64,000 nt of DNA from Moniliophthora roreri (lineage: Eukaryota; Basidiomycota; Agaricomycetes; Agaricales; Marasmiaceae), in NCBI GenBank assembly GCA_001466705.2, contig LATX02000001.1, positions 1,984,001 through 2,048,000 on the forward strand. The letters run 5' to 3'. Every line of letters starts with the position of its first letter. The stretch's first letter is position 1. The translations under genes and the position numbers were made by a program. Of the stretch, positions 20,301-34,169 are shown one piece after another. Below the pieces are notes generated by a model, which saw only the letters and a list, made by a program, of their open reading frames with translations, was not told where the DNA came from and searched no databases.

Positions 20301-21808
20301 TTGAAGTAGATGCTCTTCGCACCGCTCTTCAGTTTCCAGTGAATCAGGCGGAAGAAAGTCGACATTGCGTCCAGAATCTTGCGGTCATAGGTAGAGCTGA
20401 TACTCTGAGGGACATTCCACCGACCATTAGGATCTGGAGAAAGGAATGCCTCATACTGTCGTTTGAGGGTGCATGCCAGTCCAATGCTGATCTTCAGATC
20501 GTCTATCATCTGGTCGATGATTAATAGTTCTGGATCCTTGACCTTTTGCACGTATCTCAATCTGACATCGAGACAGGCTTCGGCAAGTCTCGTGGGGAAA
20601 GAGATGAGGGGCTCAAGTTCTTTCTCAAAGGTTGGAAGGTTCATCTCCTCTATGAGCGACGCAAGGTTAACCTGAGCATCCCTAGCGGCGGCAACGAATG
20701 CATAAGAGGTGACCAGCGAACCCTTCTCAAACATTCTTTGCATTGATTCCTCCTTCAACATTCTCTCCACGAAACTGGATCCATCTACTCCGTCAGGTTG
20801 ACCATTGACAGTGAAGCGATTATGAACATTGATAGGCACTTCCGCAGATGTAAACGGTTGGGTGACGTCAAGTGTTTCGCTGCCTGTCCATCGTTTTAAT
20901 ACGTCTATATGATGGCGAATAGACGTTAAAATTGTTGACCATGTGATGAGGGTATCACGTCTGGATTGATAGGTGAGATCTGTCGCAGCAGGTTTGTCGA
21001 GGTAGAACGCTTTGAGATTGGGGTATAGGGATTGCGCGACATCTAGACGGCGCAGAACACTTTGAACGCGATTGAGAGCCTCGGTCGGCTCAGTGCCATC
21101 CTCTACGCGAAAACTCATCACATCATCGATCACCGAATCTACCATCCGTAAACGTCGCTCTTCTAAAGCTTTCTTCTCCTCTTCAACTGTCCGACCATGA
21201 ATCTTCGCACGAATACCGAGCCAAAGGCTGAGGTGTATGTTGTTCTCATTGTCCCCCGAAGACTCGAGAGCGACTGCTATCCGAGCTCGTTCCGAACGAA
21301 GGACGTCACCGTTGAGAACGGAGGCGAAGTATATCTGCCAATTGATGCGTTCCTTGTCCTTTTCGGAAGCAGGTTCCCTCGCATCATTTTCCAACAAGAG
21401 ACCAATGCGCTCCAGCCCATCAGGCCCTGCGAGAGACACACGAGAGAGGTCATCTTCGTCGCTGTCACCGGCATCTACCAACTGCCCTAAGCCCCTATGA
21501 AAGTAATGGCTATCCGGGTCGTTTCGAGGGTCGTCCATTTCTCCGGAAGATCTGTATCTTTTGACAAACTGTGAATAAACATCTGGATATCGTGGTACTG
21601 AGGAGGATGATATTGCTGGCTGCGGGGGTGGTAATGGGCTCGCGGGGAATGGCCGTTTCGACCGTGTTTTGTGGTGTCGGCCATTGATGGATGAGGAGGG
21701 AGGGAAAGATGGTCGAGAGGATTGCATAACACCCCATTCTGTGCCTTCTTCTCCGTCGACACTGTCGTTTTCTGGATGAGAAAATAAAGTCGGTGTGTGA
21801 CGCCGCAT
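17375..21808 (-). CDS. SSK2: SSK2/SSK22/Wis4-type MAP kinase kinase kinase (HOG pathway)
   Basis: The exons are 21808-20208, 20146-19889, 19835-18166, 18112-17803 and 17744-17375, giving 1402 aa. The long N-terminal regulatory part is typical of Ssk2: a disordered start, a helical body with WQIYFASVLNGDVLRSERAR, and the NRLMVRVMNYFDTQVRVP segment. The kinase domain lies at about residues 1045-1325. It has GAGAFGSVYLAV (P-loop), AVKEI (catalytic Lys), HRDVKPDNILLD (catalytic loop), DFGAAKIL and an SPE motif in place of APE. Ssk2-type MAPKKKs are activated by the two-component response regulator Ssk1. They phosphorylate Pbs2, which activates the Hog1 osmostress MAPK. Intron phases agree throughout. 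Its promoter is shared with the divergent RBG1 gene (137 nt between the two start codons). Confidence 0.95.
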
Positions 21809-21945
21809 GGTGGTCGATGGTCGACACCCGAGTGACGTGAATTCCAGTTACATACTAACATCACACACGTGTTGTCCCTTGCTCAGCCTTATTCTCTACT
21901 CAACCTTGCGAATTTCTTTTCGAGTCGGCTTTATCACCTGTCATC
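21809..21945. promoter_or_regulatory. Compact bidirectional promoter between SSK2 and RBG1
   Basis: Only 137 bases separate the divergent start codons. The region holds an ACACGTGT palindrome (CACGTG at 21866-21871), the likely shared factor site, and a T/C-rich leader before RBG1. Confidence 0.55.
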
Positions 21946-24061
21946 ATGGGTGTCATTGAAAAGGTATTCGAATACGCTATGCGTAACTAGGAAAACAACT
22001 CATCTTGCGATCCATGTGCAGATAAAAGAAATAGAGGGTCAGTCTAATCGATCTACCGCATAGTCCTGGCTTTGAAGCATTCGACGACCATGTATAGAGG
22101 AGATGGCGAGGAGTGAGTAATTCAGTCATATTTATCTGTCTGCGTACCAATCTCAAGACGTTGTTAGCCCAAAAGAACAAAGTAAAACGATCGTCAAACT
22201 ACGCAATCAACCGAACTGAAGGCTTATGCCCTTAAGTAGGCGACCGAATACCACTTAGGTCTTCTCAAAGCAAAGTTGGCACGATACCGTCAACAGCTCC
22301 TGGAGCCAACTACAAAATCTGGCCCAGCGGGAACGGGATTCGATGTGCAGAAATCGGGTGATGCTAGAGTTGCACTTATCGGATTTCCTTCGGTCGGAAA
22401 AGTACGTTCAAGTGGCCGCCTTTCATGAGCGCATCTGACGTGTTTCTCCCTCGAGTCCACACTACTCAGTAAAGTAACACATACCCAGTCCGAGTCGGCA
22501 GCATACGAGTTCACAACGTTGACGGCAAGTCTCAAAATAAACTCCATCAGGATCATGCATAATTGTGCTACACACAGGCGATTCCAGGAGTCATAGAGTA
22601 CAAAGGGGCCAGGATACAACTTCTCGATCTTCCTGGAATTGTCGAAGGAGCTAGTCAAGGTATGTCTCCCTCCATGCGTTTTACACAGTGCTGCATATTT
22701 TCTTCGCAGGTCGTGGTCGTGGTCGCCAGGTGGTTTCCAGTGAGTGTCATGAGAATATCCTGCATTTTCAATCACTAGAACATTCACAGCCGCAAAAACG
22801 GCCGATCTCATCGTTATCATGCTGGATGCAACAAAGTCTGAGGAGCAGAGACGTCTCTTAGAGATAGAGCTGGATGCTGTTGGGATTAGACTGAACAAGA
22901 CAAAACCCGACGTTGTATTTAAAAAGAAGACTACGGGCGGTGTGAGTTTTATTCGGAATCTGCCATGACCAGCGCTGATTGAAGGCAGATTACGGTAGGG
23001 AATTTGACATACCCCTCAACATCTCTGACAATGCTGCGTAGTTCAACACGACAGTCAAGCTAACAAAGACAGACGAGAAAACCATTCGGACAATTCTTGC
23101 TGGCTGTGAGCTCCTTTTCGCGAATTGTAAAACCCCGACTCATAATTCTTGTTCACAGATAAGCTCCATAACTGCGATGCTATGATCCGTGAAGATGTAT
23201 GTCTTCGGGACGTTCAAAAGCATCCGGTGTTCTGAATACACTTTCAGATAACTACGGACGAATTCATCGATGTCCTCATAGGTGTGTTTTCGCCCGGTCA
23301 CCAGGGTTGCAGACGCCGTTCTAAGTGCAAATTATGCAGGAAACCGGAAATACATTCCATGCTTATGTTAATTCTGTCTTTTTAATTCCCTGTCCGCTAG
23401 ACACTGATAACGACCATGAAGACGTTTACAACAAGATCGATTCCATTAGTCTCGAACAAGTCGACAAGTTGGCCCATACGCCTAACACAGTTGTCATAAG
23501 CTGTGAAATGGACCTCAAGTAAGCAGCGTGTCTTGTGGCGATGTACAGCCTAGGCTAAGCAAGACCAGTTTGGACTACCTCATAGATCGGATGTGGGACG
23601 AACTGAACATTGTGAAGATATTTACAAAGAAGCGAGGGGCCCATCCTGATTTGACAGATCCTGTGTGTATGAGGAAAGGGTCTACCATCGAGGTTTGAAA
23701 TTCAGATCTATCCGTGTACATTGACGACCCTAATAGAAACATCTACAGGATGTTTGTAACTCCATTCATCGTTCGCTTGCTCCCAATTTCCGATATGCTC
23801 TAGTTTGGTACGTATCGAAGTCCACATGAGGTACTTAGTTCTTACTTGCTTTTTTGCTCCAGGGTGCGTATCTAAACTTTCCAGGAAATGCTTGAGGCTG
23901 AAAATAGGCAGGGCAAATCGTCCAAATTCAATCCACATGCTCAGAAGGTGAGCCTGGCCCACCAAGTACAGGACGAAGATGTCGTCTCCAGTCAGTCTTC
24001 CGAAGTTCCTGACATGATCAGTTAACTAACTAGTTTTCCCCTTCTAGTTTTCACGAAGTAA
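21946..24061 (+). CDS. RBG1: Developmentally regulated GTP-binding protein, DRG1/RBG1 family
   Basis: Twenty exons give 366 aa, the family's usual length: 21946-21963, 22022-22037, 22098-22112, 22168-22181, 22240-22401, 22456-22524, 22578-22659, 22710-22739, 22790-22941, 22989-22994, 23042-23105, 23159-23196, 23248-23281, 23340-23366, 23422-23518, 23569-23692, 23749-23807, 23863, 23912-23990 and 24048-24061. Motifs are [15 protein letters not shown] (G1, P-loop near residues 69-76), [33 protein letters not shown] (G3), YNKIDS (G4) and the C-terminal TGS part ([29 protein letters not shown]). DRG1/Rbg1 binds Tma46/DFRP1 and associates with translating ribosomes to relieve stalls. The 22525-22577 intron is GC-AG. 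Exons of 6 nt and 1 nt are required by the conserved protein sequence. Confidence 0.93.
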
Positions 24062-24244
24062 TTGATGCTCAATGTGACTTGATACTTGTACAGTATCATG
24101 ACTATGATAGTAGAATGACATGTATTCTGAGATATTCGTGTGTAGCATCACTGCCATATACAACCGATGCTGAGAATTCGGTTTTGGGGTTAATTATATG
24201 AGGAACGAGTGATTGAGTCAGCTTACAGGAGATAGCTTTGATTC

Positions 24245-24250
24245 CACGTG
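24245..24250. promoter_or_regulatory. CACGTG E-box (in CCACGTGTA) before the metallo-hydrolase gene
   Basis: The site lies 79-84 nt upstream of the ATG at 24329 and shares the nine-base context CCACGTGTA with the MTW1 and MIP promoters. Confidence 0.4.
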
Positions 24251-24328
24251 TAAAAAGTTGACTCTGAACCGTCATAAATTTCGCATTCTCTCTGCTTTTA
24301 CTACCATCTACTCTCCACCAATCGCCCA

Positions 24329-25796
24329 ATGGCCCATAACCCACCCAGCGCCGAACTTATCTTCCTAGGAACTGGTACCAGCAGCAGTCTTCCCAACGTC
24401 GATTGCCTAACCCAACCCCCGGATGGAAGACAATGCAGAACCTGTTTATCAACACTCACTCCCGAAGGAAAAAAGAATGTTCGTCGGAATACCTCTGCTG
24501 TAGTCAGGATAGATGGAAAGGATGATAGAAAGATGTGAGTGATGCTTTGCAGCGCCCGGAGGTCATGTTGAATGTTCCGCCCTCACCTTCTTCTCCCACA
24601 CGTGCACTTCATCTTTCTGGGGTTTGTGCGTCTGTGTAGAACGATTGTCATTGATGCAGGCAAAACTTTCCAGGCTGCAGCTGTGGAATGGTTCCCCAAA
24701 TTCAAGCTGAGAAGGATCGATGCGCTTTTGCTCACACATGCCCATGCTGATGGTGCGATACCACTGACTATATATCAATTCCTAAGGCTAATATCTACTT
24801 GTCTCAGCGATGAATGGCCTTGATGATTTACGAGGTGAATAATACGATTCCCGAACACCTGATAGTAGACTTATTGGATTTTCTTAGGCTGGACATTGGG
24901 CAAGCATAGCATTCAAGACCATATAGACGTCTACCTTACACAAGCGACATTTAGAGAAATTCAGAGATCCTTTCCATACCTTGTGTCTAAAGAGTATGCT
25001 TCGGGCGGAGGAGATGTAAGCTCGCTACTTTGCATACTCCCTTCCTGACATTTACCTGAGAATCCAAGGTCCCTGACTTTGTCTACCATATTATTGAAGA
25101 TGGCATTCCTTTCGAGATCGAAGGGACAGGTGTTCATGTAACTCCATTCTCCGGTAAGCCTCTCCTTAATAGCCAGTTCATTGTCATCCTCAAGTGTTTC
25201 CAGTGCACCACGGAAGAATATTCTCCGTCCTACCATGTCCTGCCTACACTCCCACACCAAATGAAACCGGGGAAGCTGCGCCGGCTGAGGCGATGAAAAA
25301 GCTGCATGTAAACGGCTCGGATACCTTGAAGCCTCCAGACACGCCTCAGGAAACTGTGCAACCGTACTTCAGTCTTGGGTTCAGGATTGGAGACCACATA
25401 GTATATCTTTCTGATGTGTCCCATATCCCTGAATCCGCATGGCCAATCATCTTGGAACGCAAGGACGATCGGCCTCTTCCTGTTTGTATACTTGACTGTC
25501 TCGGACTTCGCCGACATACTTCACATTTCGGACTGGATCAAACTGTGGAAGCAGCGAGGAAGATTGGCGCGCAGCGGACGTATATACTAGGATTCTCTCA
25601 TGCTGTCAGCCATGACGAATATGTGACGATTACTGAGGTCCTTGGTGGAAATACGAAAGACGAGAGTAGTCTTTCGGACATTGAGAAGAAGGGTATTGAG
25701 TTGCTTGGGGCTGGGGAGGCTATATGGATGAGACCTGCGCATGATGGACTTCGAGTTTTCATTGATGAGCAACTGCGAGACGAGACGTACGACTAG
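24329..25796 (+). CDS. Metallo-beta-lactamase-fold hydrolase (PhnP/RNase Z-like superfamily)
   Basis: The exons are 24329-24534, 24640-24752, 24808-24834, 24888-25015, 25069-25153 and 25204-25796, giving 383 aa. The N-terminal strand FLGTGTSSSLPN and the metal-binding THAHADAMNGLDDLR (HxHxD at residues 102-106, in the sense of HxHxDH with the final His replaced by Ala) mark the fold. VTPFSVHHGR supplies the next histidines and YLSDVSHIP the bridging aspartate. LDCLGLRRHTSHFG and ILGFSHAVSHDEY give the last ones. These match the PhnP-like subgroup seen in fungi, presumed phosphodiesterases whose substrate is unknown. The eukaryotic insertion between Cys-containing segments (CLTQPPDGRQCRTCLS) could hold a structural zinc. 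The first intron (105 nt) is long for this window. The fold is certain; the substrate is not. Confidence 0.88.
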
Positions 25797-26052
25797 CTAG
25801 GTCTGGGCGTCTGGGCGCTTTAACTATTACGTTATCTGTATAGACTTTTTTTGATTGGCGATGATCTCGATCAGCTTCGGTGCAGTTCGGCGTGACAGAG
25901 CACGGGGTCAACTCAGGCTTCGCAGAGCCCACGTCTCAGGAAACCCTCCCACACCGCGATTTACCTTATAACACCACAACCAACATATCATCGTCTCCTT
26001 CTCAGATTTTCACGCAATTTCTCTGCAATTCTTTCTGGGATTGTAGCTCCCA

Positions 26053-26874
26053 ATGAAGTTCTACACTCATTCTTTTCATTACGAGTAAGCGATTCTTACA
26101 TGTCATAAAACAGCCTGTTGACGGCCCTACTTGTAGTGATCCATGGTCTATCGTTACTCTGGCTTATTTCCTTCGCTATCCAAATCCATACGCCTCTCAC
26201 ATCGTGTCCTGCGATGTAATTTCGCGCGAGCTGACAACCTCGGGTTCCCTAGTGACGACTCGGCTCATATTGAAGAAGGGACAACTTCCACGATGGGCAC
26301 CAAAAGGAATCATATCCAGAGCTGAATCATGGGTCATTGAAGAGAGCGAGGTTGATCCTCTGAGGAAGACAGTACGATGCACAACAAAGAATTTGGAGTT
26401 CACAAAGGTGATGAAGGTGGAGGAGTCGGTGTATTTCCAGCAGACACCTGAAGGGTGAGTGAATTTACTACGTGATGACTACAATCAAAATACTCACCGT
26501 TTTCACCTCCAGAAAAACACAGCAAACCACAGAAGCCCGAATCATCTCTGGCTTTGGGTGGGGATTAACGAGGCGCATCGAAACCCACGGCTTGAACAAG
26601 TTCAAGGCTCACGTACAGCGGGTGAGTCCACCTTTTCAGCCAGTCATCGAGTCACTGTCAACTCACACTTCAACAGTCTCGTGAAGGCGTCTCTTTAATT
26701 CTCAGTCTTCTCCGTGAGCGCGGCCTTCAACCGATGGCCCTCGGTGGAGCACCTGCTCATACGCTCTCGTTACACGACAATTCCCGATCTGACGAAGGCT
26801 TCGAAAACCCTCAGCCAAAGAAAGATGGACCATGGTCAAGGTTCAAGTCTTGGTTGTATCCTCCCCAACGTTGA
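26053..26874 (+). CDS. PRELI/MSF1 domain protein, UPS/Slowmo-type mitochondrial phospholipid transfer protein
   Basis: The exons are 26053-26084, 26137-26454, 26513-26621 and 26677-26874, giving 218 aa. The PRELI domain starts at the first residue. It has MKFYTHSFHYDDPWSIVTLA, YPNPYASHIVSCDVISRE, LPRW..PKGIISRAESWVIEES and GFGWGLTRRIETHGLNKF. These are the standard landmarks of Ups1/Ups2/Ups3, which with Mdm35 carry phosphatidic acid or phosphatidylserine across the mitochondrial intermembrane space. The C-terminal tail ends SWLYPPQR after a Ser/Asp-rich stretch. All phases agree. I cannot tell from sequence whether it is the Ups1-type (PA/cardiolipin) or Ups2-type (PS/PE) member. Confidence 0.92.
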
Positions 26875-27233
26875 TTTGAAGGGGAGCAAATCAGTGTCTG
26901 TACTTGTACCTTCAGCTTTGTTTTATGCCTTTTCTTCTTTGCACGCATTTTTATATTTTTTTTCTTGCCGCAACATGTATCATTAGTTGTCTTTTCAGTC
27001 AATAAAAGTCCTCCACTCGTTTTCAGAAAACATACTGCAGCCTGCTGCCGGAGCAAGTCGTAAGAAATCTAGAGATATAGGCGCTCAAGCGCTCACAGCC
27101 TCCACGGTCAGCGCTTCGCAGTGACACGACATGAACACACGGACCGATATCACTTCTCAACCTTGAATCTCATATCAAAGTACTAATGCAACGGCTCGAA
27201 TCCCTTGTTCTCCTATTCTGACACTTGCATCTC
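26875..27233 (+). other. Intergenic region before RIC1, no gene seen
   Basis: The first part is T-rich 3' flank of the PRELI gene and the rest is the RIC1 promoter and leader. An ACGGCTCGAATCCC stretch near 27190 looks slightly like a tRNA B-box but lacks the TTC core and any cloverleaf. Confidence 0.4.
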
Positions 27234-30200
27234 ATGTATTTCCCTACATCTGCCGCAAGACGGCTATCGACTGTCCCAGCCCTTCCGAATATACCCCCGG
27301 AACCCATTCTTGCCATATGTCCCAGTCCTCGTAAATCCCTATTCTGTGCTATAACAAGGAATGGCGTGTCGGTTTGGCGTGTGCGGGTACGTCTCAACCT
27401 CCGCCTGGTCGTCCGACAAGGCTGAACATGCAAATCACTCCAGCCTCCGGCAACACTAGCGTTCCTTTCGCGTACCCCAACGTCTATTATCGATCATGGA
27501 GAGAATAAACAACCACATTGGTCACAAGATGGTCGAAAAATTGTCATCCAGGCGCGTTTCAAGTCGTAGGCGACCTTTTTCCAGCTCCTCACAAAGTCAT
27601 CGTTGTACAGACCGCGGAATCGTATCTCGTTTTGATTAGTGTCATTTACTCTGAGGAGTCAGTATATCAGATTCCAAAACTTTCGTTCAAAGACTTCCTT
27701 GCAGGACCAGGAGAGGGTTTTCCATTGAATGGTGTGCATCTGCATTTCGAAGGAGTGATACGCATTGAAGGGGGACTTGTGAGGTACGCCATCTTTTTCT
27801 TATTCGTCATAATAGGCTCAAATCGTGAACCCTGTAGCCTGTCGCCACGGAAACAGTCTATACTGTTCTCAACCAGTAATCCTCCAGCAGTCCAAAGCAT
27901 ACCATGGCCAGATGACGAAGATTCCGAAAGAGAATATGATGAAGAACGTGGAAACCACTTGCATGCTCATAGTAACTGGGTACTCGAAGAAGAGTTTGGA
28001 TGGTTAATAGAACCAGAAGGTACGGAGTAGTACCCAAGATATCTACCGCTACTTGAGACAACTTTGCAGTCGTCGTTTCCAACATTCTGCTTTCTCGAAC
28101 TACCGGCGTGGAAACATGGATAACATCGGATGGAAGGGCTTATATTGTGCGGTTGATTGCTATCGATGGATCATTGAATTCTTCGGAATCGATTGATGAC
28201 CGTGTTCGTATTCAACAGTTCCTTTACGTGTGAAACTAATTTGACTGTAGCCTTCGTTGCGTCATGACAATGAAACCTCACCATCTCGGTCATCTGCTCA
28301 TTCTAAAAGTAATATACACCATTGGGAAGGAATATGCATCCACGATTTTGAAACTCCACGATGGGTACAGAAGCAACGTCGCGTCAATCCGGAGGACCCC
28401 TTGCATAAGCGTAATAGGAAGGCGTATATCGAACCGAAGAGTGCCGTTGCGGTGGCTATCAATGGCAAGTTTTCCTTAATAGCTATTGGAACTCTGGGGT
28501 ATATCTTCCCGCACCTTGCCACATATTAAGCTGACCTCGATTGAAAATCAGTGGCGGCCTAGTCTTTACCAGCTTCCCTACCGAGGAAGCCACTACACCA
28601 ACTCCCAAGACAATCGATATACCCATTCCACCGAACAAGAGCACAGGTCCGGTATGTGCTATGGAATGGAGTTCGGACGGATACGTTCTCGCCGTTGGCT
28701 GGCAGAACGGATGGGGTATCTTCAGCTCCAGTGGAAGGTGTCTGGTGGCTGGTTTTGGGGTCGAAGAGCATGTTGACACGAAGAAGTAACAAGTCATTCC
28801 AACTTCTGGTTATCAGTCTTTGCTGATACATTCTTTTGTGCAAGGTTCCAAGATATCTTCATGTATGGGGTGCAGGGTCTTGTGAATACCGCGTTTTCAT
28901 GGGTGTCGTCGCATTTGCTCACTTACTTACAGTATTGGGTGCCTGGAAACTTTGAGCTCATGGTGTTAACCCGGCCTTTATCGCCCTCTGCTAGTAAGTG
29001 TGCGGTCAATCCTATCGACCTAATGTTAAGTGCCCAACAGCGGATGGACAGATCTTCATCATACCTTTTGCCAAAAGCGCTACTACAGGACAGCATTCAC
29101 CTGTTGGTATTCTTTCTTTTCCTACTGGCAACGGGCTTACTGTTACTCGGCAACAGGATAATACGCGCTATGCCTTCCTGCAGCTAGACGACCGCGCCCT
29201 CGTATATCGTGGGGCGGACCAGCCAGATATGAGTGTTATCAATCCTGAATCAGATGTCTGGCAGCACATAAAGGTGAGCCTGGATCTGTGGACGTAGTTT
29301 AGTCGTTAACAGCACTAGATTCCGCAAAGCTATCTCGAAAAGAACTGGCCGATACGTTATTCTTCCTTGAGTAGTGACGGCCGCCTCGTCGCTGTTGCTG
29401 GACGTTGGGGCCTTATACACTATAGTGCAAGTTCTGGGCGCTGGAAAATATTCGCAGATGAAGGACAGGAGCAAGCTTTCTCCGTCAAAGGTGGCCTGTT
29501 GTGGTTTCACCATGTGCTAATTGCAGCTGTCGAAGTTGCCAGATCTTACCAGGTTGGTACGCGTTTAATTCATTCGCCCTTTGGTTTATTCGAACTTTTG
29601 TGAACAGATTCGGCTCTATTCTCGTGATATGGAACTCAGCAACCGGAATGTGCTACATCGGGAGGTCTTGTCTGCGCCGGTTGTCATTCTTTCTCTGGTC
29701 GACAATTCGTTGCTCGTTTATACGGCCGACAATGCGTTGCATCATTTCCTGGTTGTGCCTACCGCTGAAACGATCAAGTTGCATTTGTGCGGCAGTATCT
29801 CGTTCCAGGGCATCATAGCAATGCCTAGCGCAGTTAGAATGCTGAGCTGGATGATTCCTACTGCTCAGAAACGTAAGCTTCAACATTGCACGAGTGATTC
29901 CGCTTTTTACCAACAAGAGTGACTAGACCTTGGCGATCCAGTAGATGATCTTACTGTTGCTACTGTTCTGATGGTGGTTGGTGGACAGCTGGTGTTGCTC
30001 CGCCCACGGAAGGTGAGTATTCTATTGTGATTACATGGTCCCAATCTAACGTTCAACAAGTCTGCCGATCAAGAAGTGAAGTATGATATGCAAATTTTTG
30101 CCGATAACATTGAGTTCTGCTGGATCCACTTACGAGGCATTCGGGCTTTGGAGAATTCCTTGTGGGCGTTCGATGGTAAAGGGATGCGGGTGTGGCTCAA

Positions 30201-31100
30201 CGCGTTGACAATGGAACGTTCGTCAGACGGTGTCCATGATAGCGTGAAGGAGAGTGTGATTATTCCTGTAGACTTTTATCCACTTTGTATGTTCCTTTTC
30301 TGTTCTTTCGTTCGCTCGCTGACGTTTCCTCACATAGCTGTACTCATGGATAAAGGTGTCATCATCGGAGCCGAACATGAAATATCAACCCGCTCCAATC
30401 TCGCCTTTGCGATGTTCAGACACGGGACAAGTGTGAGCTCATCAGTCAATCGCCGTGTTTCCTGGTCTAATGCCCATCACAGTCGACCCTATTTCTCCAG
30501 CATATTTTACAATATCACCTTGAAGCAGGCCATCCGAAAGAAGCCATACTTTTCGCCTCAAATTATCAGCACCTCGTTTACTTCTCCCATGCCCTCGAAA
30601 TGCTTCTACACACGGTCGTTGAATCCGAGCCTGATCCTGAACAATCTTTGGAGAATTCGGACAAATTACTATCAACGGTCGTGGAGTTCCTAGACCACTT
30701 TGACGCTGCGCTGGACGTTGTGGTTGGGTGTGCACGTAAGACGGAGATGTCTCGGTGGCCTCGCTTATTTAGCATCGTTGGGAATCCAAAGACGCTGTTT
30801 GAGGTACGACTTCCACTAATCTAATGACCACCCCACTCTAAACGTCACTACCAGACTTGCCTTTCATCCGGCCGTCTGAAGACCGCAGGCTCGTATCTTA
30901 TCGTGCTTCATGGCTTGGAACAACTCGAAGGCGAAAATACTGATGCCGTGCGGCTTTTAGACAGTGCTCTCAAAGGGAAGGATTGGCAACTCTGCCGGGA
31001 TCTGATGAGATTCTTGCGCTCCATTGACGACACGGGTGCTGCATTGCGAAACGCTGTTGCACGTACAGATATCAGACTATTAGAGGAGATGGAGGCTTAA
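27234..31100 (+). CDS. RIC1: RIC1, Rab6/Ypt6 guanine-nucleotide exchange factor subunit
   Basis: Eighteen exons give 993 aa: 27234-27386, 27444-27551, 27611-27783, 27838-28019, 28070-28203, 28251-28498, 28552-28785, 28845-28881, 28933-28993, 29041-29102, 29157-29273, 29319-29552, 29608-29872, 29927-30012, 30061-30286, 30338-30432, 30483-30803 and 30855-31100. It opens with MYFPTSAARRL and has WD-like strands (HWSQDGRKIVIQ, AMEWSSDGYVLAVGWQNGWG, VPGNFELMVL). The C-terminal RIC1 domain contains EISTRSNLAFAMFRHGTS, QYHLEAGHPKEA and LSSGRLKTAGSYLIVLHGLE. Ric1 pairs with Rgp1 at the Golgi to activate Ypt6/Rab6 for retrograde traffic. The 27552-27610 intron has a GC donor (GCGCGT). COG1 and the TMEM115-like gene in the same window act in the same compartment, which is probably coincidence. 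Confidence 0.93.
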
Positions 31101-31173
31101 GCAATTGTACATATGCTAAGAATACATCCACGTCTATGGAGAATACATAACGTCTAAGTAATATACTTAGCCC

Positions 31174-32788
<1,615 letters not shown>

Positions 32789-33015
32789 TGCAAGAAAGTC
32801 TGGGAGGTGTTTGTCGATATCGAGCCATGATGGCTGTCAACAAATATGGATTCTGAGAAACTGAATGACTAAGTTTTTTTAGACAAGGCCGTTCATAGCC
32901 GTATTGTACTACGTAGCCCCTGATCCCAACCGGACCCCGGTTTTTATTTTGGTCCGCTTTCCGTCTTCTGTGACATCACTCGAGATGCAAAGCATTCACC
33001 TTTTTCTCTACTGCG
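32789..33015. promoter_or_regulatory. Bidirectional promoter, oxidoreductase / fructosamine kinase-like
   Basis: The 227 bases between divergent starts include a T-run and a GGTCCG-rich stretch near 32940. I see no clear TATA box. Confidence 0.4.
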
Positions 33016-34169
33016 ATGTCGATTCCCCAAAATCTTCTATCTCTGCTGAAGCTCATCGAAAATGATGCAGACTTCTCGGGTTCACTGCCTAAAATTCGGT
33101 CATCTACAGGAAAAACATATTTCGTGAAGCAAGGATCACCTAGCGAGGCCGAACAGTACACGGGAGAGGCAGAATCATTGAAAGCAATCTGCCATGCTGC
33201 CCCAGGTTTAGCCCCCATGGTGTTTGCTGCTGGCACGACAGACGGTGGTAAACCGTACTTCATCTCCGAGTACAAAGACATCGGCAGTTTGGGCAACAAT
33301 GCCAAAACAGAGCTTGCCAAACGACTCGCGACAGAATTACACACGTACAAGAGCACAGAGGGGTTTGGATTTGGTGTACCGACATACTGTGGTGCAACTC
33401 GGATGGAAAATGGGTGGTTTGAAACTTGGGAAAAATGTTACGCCGCAAAAATCGACGAACTTTTGAAACAACTTCGGGAGCAAGGTAAGCAGTACAAGAC
33501 GTTGTGCGAGAAGGGCGAGAGAGTCAAGAACGAGTGAGTTCTCTACCTATCGGATATAGTGTTTCGACCACTCACGAAATATAAGGGTTATCCCGAAACT
33601 CCTAGGTATCATTAGACCCTCTGAGTGTTTCTTGGTCACAATGCTAACCATGTTGTCAAGGCCCCCTCACTATCCAGCCAGTGCTATTACACGGTGATCT
33701 CTGGGTATGGCTTATTCTCGTCGCAATGTGGTTTCTGGTGGCTAAAAGATGCAGAGCGGGAATGCCGGCACCGATAGCGGCACAGGTCAACCAGTCATTT
33801 ATGATCCTTCGTCTTACTATGGACACAACGAAGCAGAGTAGGTTTTTCTATTCACTCAGCCCCGTCTTCGTTGTCCATACTGATATTCCGACGCTAGTCT
33901 AGCGATAGCAAGAATCTTCGGGGGCTTCGGTTCCACGTTTTTTGCCGAGTACCACAAGCATCTACCGAAGAGTGAGCCTCAAAGTCAATACGAACTTCGC
34001 TGCGATCTTTATGAGCTTTATCACTACCTGAATCACACCGTCTTATTTGGGGTGGGTTTTTCAGTTACACATAATATGATTCATGATATCAATATTCTGC
34101 GGTCAGGGTGGAGGTTATGCTTCCAGTGCGGCGGCTAAAATGGAGAGACTGCTGGAAGCGGACTTGTGA
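33016..34169 (+). CDS. Fructosamine kinase / ketosamine-3-kinase family protein
   Basis: The exons are 33016-33533, 33586-33605, 33661-33704, 33755-33837, 33898-34051 and 34107-34169, giving 293 aa, the usual length for FN3K. Landmarks are YFVKQGSPSEAEQYTGEAES (nucleotide-binding Lys and helix-C Glu), FISEYKDIG (hinge), VLLHGDLWSGNAG (catalytic HGD at residues 190-192), PVIYDPSSYYGHNEADLA (metal Asp) and HYLNHTVLFGGGYASSA. FN3K-type enzymes phosphorylate sugar amines on glycated proteins, which then deglycate spontaneously. Exon 2 is 20 nt. The gene is convergent with MIP. Confidence 0.92.

Noticed and set aside
27170..27240. Possible tRNA B-box like sequence near 27190
   Set aside because: It lacks the invariant TTC of the T-loop, there is no matching A-box at the right distance and no acceptor stem can be drawn.
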